The position numbers were made by a program, and so were the translations under genes. DNA of 7,032 nt, taken from contig SBFY01000064.1 in assembly GCA_006227085.1 (NCBI GenBank), forward strand, positions 1 to 7,032. Reading direction: 5' to 3'. This document shows positions 5,334-7,032 of the stretch, piece after piece (position 1 is the stretch's first letter; the number at the start of each line of letters is the position of its first letter). A model generated the notes under the pieces. It was not told the origin of the DNA. It searched no databases and was given only the letters and a program-made list of their open reading frames with translations. This DNA is from Gammaproteobacteria bacterium (lineage in GTDB: Bacteria > Pseudomonadota > Gammaproteobacteria > Pseudomonadales > M0112).

Positions 5334-7032
5334 ATGAGCACGACGCATATCTATCCCGTACCCGCCAGCGCCCGCGAACGCGCACTCATCAAGACAGCAG
5401 ACTATGACCGCCTGTACGCCGAATCGGTCAAGGATCCGCAAGCGTTCTGGGCCAAGCAGGCCGAAACCTTGCTGCAGTGGCATAAACGCTGGGACAAGGT
5501 ACTGGATGCCGATTTCGGCGCCGGCAATACCCGCTGGTTTACAGGCGGCCAGCTCAATGTCACCACCAACTGCATTGACCGCCACCTGGCCAAGCGTGGT
5601 GACCAGGTCGCCATTATCTGGGAAGGCGATGACCCGGCCGATGATGCCCGCATCACTTACCGCGAACTGCATGCCCATGTCTGCCGCCTGGCCAATGCCC
5701 TGAAAGCCAGGGGCGTCAGGAAAGGCGACCGCGTTTGCATCTACATGCCCATGATCCCGGAAGCCGCTTACGCCATGCTGGCCTGTGCCCGTATTGGCGC
5801 CATCCACTCCGTAGTGTTCGGTGGCTTCTCACCGGAAGCCCTGAAAGACCGCATCCTCGACTCTGACTGCCGTATCGTGATCACTGCCGATGAAGGCCTG
5901 CGCGGCGGCAAGCGCATCCCACTCAAAACCAATACTGACAAAGCGCTGACCCTCTGCCCCGATGTGCACACCTGCCTGGTTGTGCGCCGCACCGGCGGCC
6001 AGATTGCCTGGCAAGACGATCGCGATACCTGGTACCACGAACTCGTGGCGCAACAGCCCGCCGAGTGTCCGGCCGAACCCATGGATGCTGAAGACCCGCT
6101 GTTCATCCTGTACACCTCAGGCTCGACCGGCAAACCCAAGGGCGTGTTGCACACCACCGGCGGTTACCTGCTGGGAGCCACGCTGTCATACCAATGCGTG
6201 TTCGATTACCACGATGGCGATGTTTACTGGTGCACCGCTGATGTCGGCTGGATTACCGGGCACTCCTACAGTGTGTACGGCCCACTCAGCAATGGCGGCA
6301 CTACCCTGATGTTTGAAGGCATTCCCACCTACCCGGATGCTGCGCGTTGCTGGCAAGTGATCGACAAGCACCAGGTCAATATTTTCTACACGGCTCCCAC
6401 GGCCATTCGTGCCTTGATGGGTCTTGGTGATGATTTCGTCACCCGCACCTCCCGCAGCAGCTTGCGATTGCTTGGCACTGTCGGCGAGCCCATCAACCCG
6501 GAAGCCTGGGAGTGGTATCACCGCGTGGTCGGTGAAAACCGGCTGCCCATTGTCGACACCTGGTGGCAAACCGAAACCGGCGGCATCATGATCAGCCCCC
6601 TGCCCGGTGCAACCGACCTGAAGCCCGGTTCAGCGACCAAACCATTTTTCGGTGTGCAGCTGGCCCTGCTGGATGACCAGGGCAAGGAAATCGAAGGCGC
6701 CGGCTCCGGCAACCTGGTGATCAAGCATCCCTGGCCCAGCCAGATACGCACCGTCTATGGCGATCACCAGCGCATGATCAATACCTATTTCAGCCAATTC
6801 CCCGGCTATTACTTCACCGGGGACGGCGCCCGCCGCGATGAAGACGGTTACTACTGGATCACCGGTCGCGTTGATGATGTGCTGAATGTGTCCGGGCATC
6901 GCCTGGGCACTGCGGAAATCGAATCCGCGCTGGTATTGCATGAAGCGGTTGCCGAGGCCGCTGTGGTGGGTTACCCGCATGACATCAAGGGACAGGGCAT
7001 TTATGCCTATGTCACCCTGATGCAGGGCCAGC
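5334..7032 (+). CDS. acs: Acetyl-CoA synthetase (AMP-forming), 3' truncated by the window edge
   Basis: Acs activates acetate with ATP to acetyl-AMP and then forms acetyl-CoA; it is the high-affinity route for acetate use. The window holds 566 in-frame codons with no stop; family members have about 650. The ANL-superfamily motifs are present: the ATP-binding loop YTSGSTGKPKGV (260-271), WCTADVGWITGHSY (299-312, part of the acetate pocket), GTVGEPINPEAWEW (381-394), DTWWQTETGG (408-417, including the tryptophan that restricts the pocket to short acids), YYFTGDGARRDEDGYYWITG (492-511), the hinge at GRVDD (511-515) and NVSGHRLGTAEIES (518-531). The acyl-lysine motif PxPxTRSGK, whose lysine is both catalytic and the acetylation site, would lie beyond the edge. 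It follows the panD terminator and so has its own promoter. In Pseudomonas acs is also found near this cluster. It is a typical Acs rather than a propionyl-CoA synthetase. Confidence 0.96.
   Translation, partial: MSTTHIYPVPASARERALIKTADYDRLYAESVKDPQAFWAKQAETLLQWHKRWDKVLDADFGAGNTRWFTGGQLNVTTNCIDRHLAKRGDQVAIIWEGDDPADDARITYRELHAHVCRLANALKARGVRKGDRVCIYMPMIPEAAYAMLACARIGAIHSVVFGGFSPEALKDRILDSDCRIVITADEGLRGGKRIPLKTNTDKALTLCPDVHTCLVVRRTGGQIAWQDDRDTWYHELVAQQPAECPAEPMDAEDPLFILYTSGSTGKPKGVLHTTGGYLLGATLSYQCVFDYHDGDVYWCTADVGWITGHSYSVYGPLSNGGTTLMFEGIPTYPDAARCWQVIDKHQVNIFYTAPTAIRALMGLGDDFVTRTSRSSLRLLGTVGEPINPEAWEWYHRVVGENRLPIVDTWWQTETGGIMISPLPGATDLKPGSATKPFFGVQLALLDDQGKEIEGAGSGNLVIKHPWPSQIRTVYGDHQRMINTYFSQFPGYYFTGDGARRDEDGYYWITGRVDDVLNVSGHRLGTAEIESALVLHEAVAEAAVVGYPHDIKGQGIYAYVTLMQGQ

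Noticed and set aside
5214..5807. A 197-codon minus-strand open frame over the start of acs, and similar antisense frames under pcnB, panB and panC
   Set aside because: They lie opposite well-conserved genes, show no recognisable domain and are expected by chance in GC-rich coding DNA. The frame at 5214 would also start or end within the control and terminator region.

Overview
The window carries part of a gammaproteobacterial housekeeping locus on the + strand, moderately GC-rich in its genes and AT-rich only between about 180 and 330. Gene order is: 3' end of an NtrC-type response regulator (probably cbrB), a small RNA gene, pcnB, folK, a deoxynucleoside kinase gene, panB, panC, panD and the first 566 codons of acs. 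Pseudomonas has the closely similar order cbrA-cbrB-(crcZ)-pcnB-folK-panB-panC-panD-pgi-acs. The extra kinase gene and the lack of pgi suggest a relative of that group rather than a typical Pseudomonas, but I cannot name the genus from sequence alone.

The most interesting part is the gap between cbrB and pcnB. It shows in order: GTAAC-containing direct repeats 21 bp apart (enhancer-like), an IHF-like site, a -24/-12 (sigma-54) promoter with exact GG/GC spacing, two A-rich tracts that parse into about 13 A-A-N triplets, and a strong hairpin with a U-tract. Together these predict a sigma-54-dependent RNA of about 93 nt, made under control of the upstream regulator and built to bind Hfq. This is the architecture and position of the Pseudomonas CrcZ RNA, which relieves carbon catabolite repression, but at about a quarter of the usual ~400 nt.

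The region from 470 to 4684 looks like one operon: pcnB/folK and folK/kinase overlap by ATGA, and panB and panC follow after 9 and 20 bp. It joins RNA polyadenylation (pcnB), folate synthesis (folK), deoxynucleoside salvage (kinase) and pantothenate synthesis (panB, panC). FolK and PanB are linked by folate, because PanB uses 5,10-methylenetetrahydrofolate. panD sits 125 bp further on with a good ribosome binding site, a possible promoter of its own and an operator-like palindrome, and ends in a clear terminator. PanD makes the beta-alanine that PanC joins to pantoate, so the panBCD set is complete.

acs starts after the panD terminator with a good ribosome binding site and runs off the right edge before its catalytic lysine. 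It makes acetyl-CoA from acetate and CoA, so the neighbourhood combines CoA precursor synthesis, acetate use and a carbon-control RNA. I see no mobile elements, CRISPR arrays, tRNA or rRNA genes.
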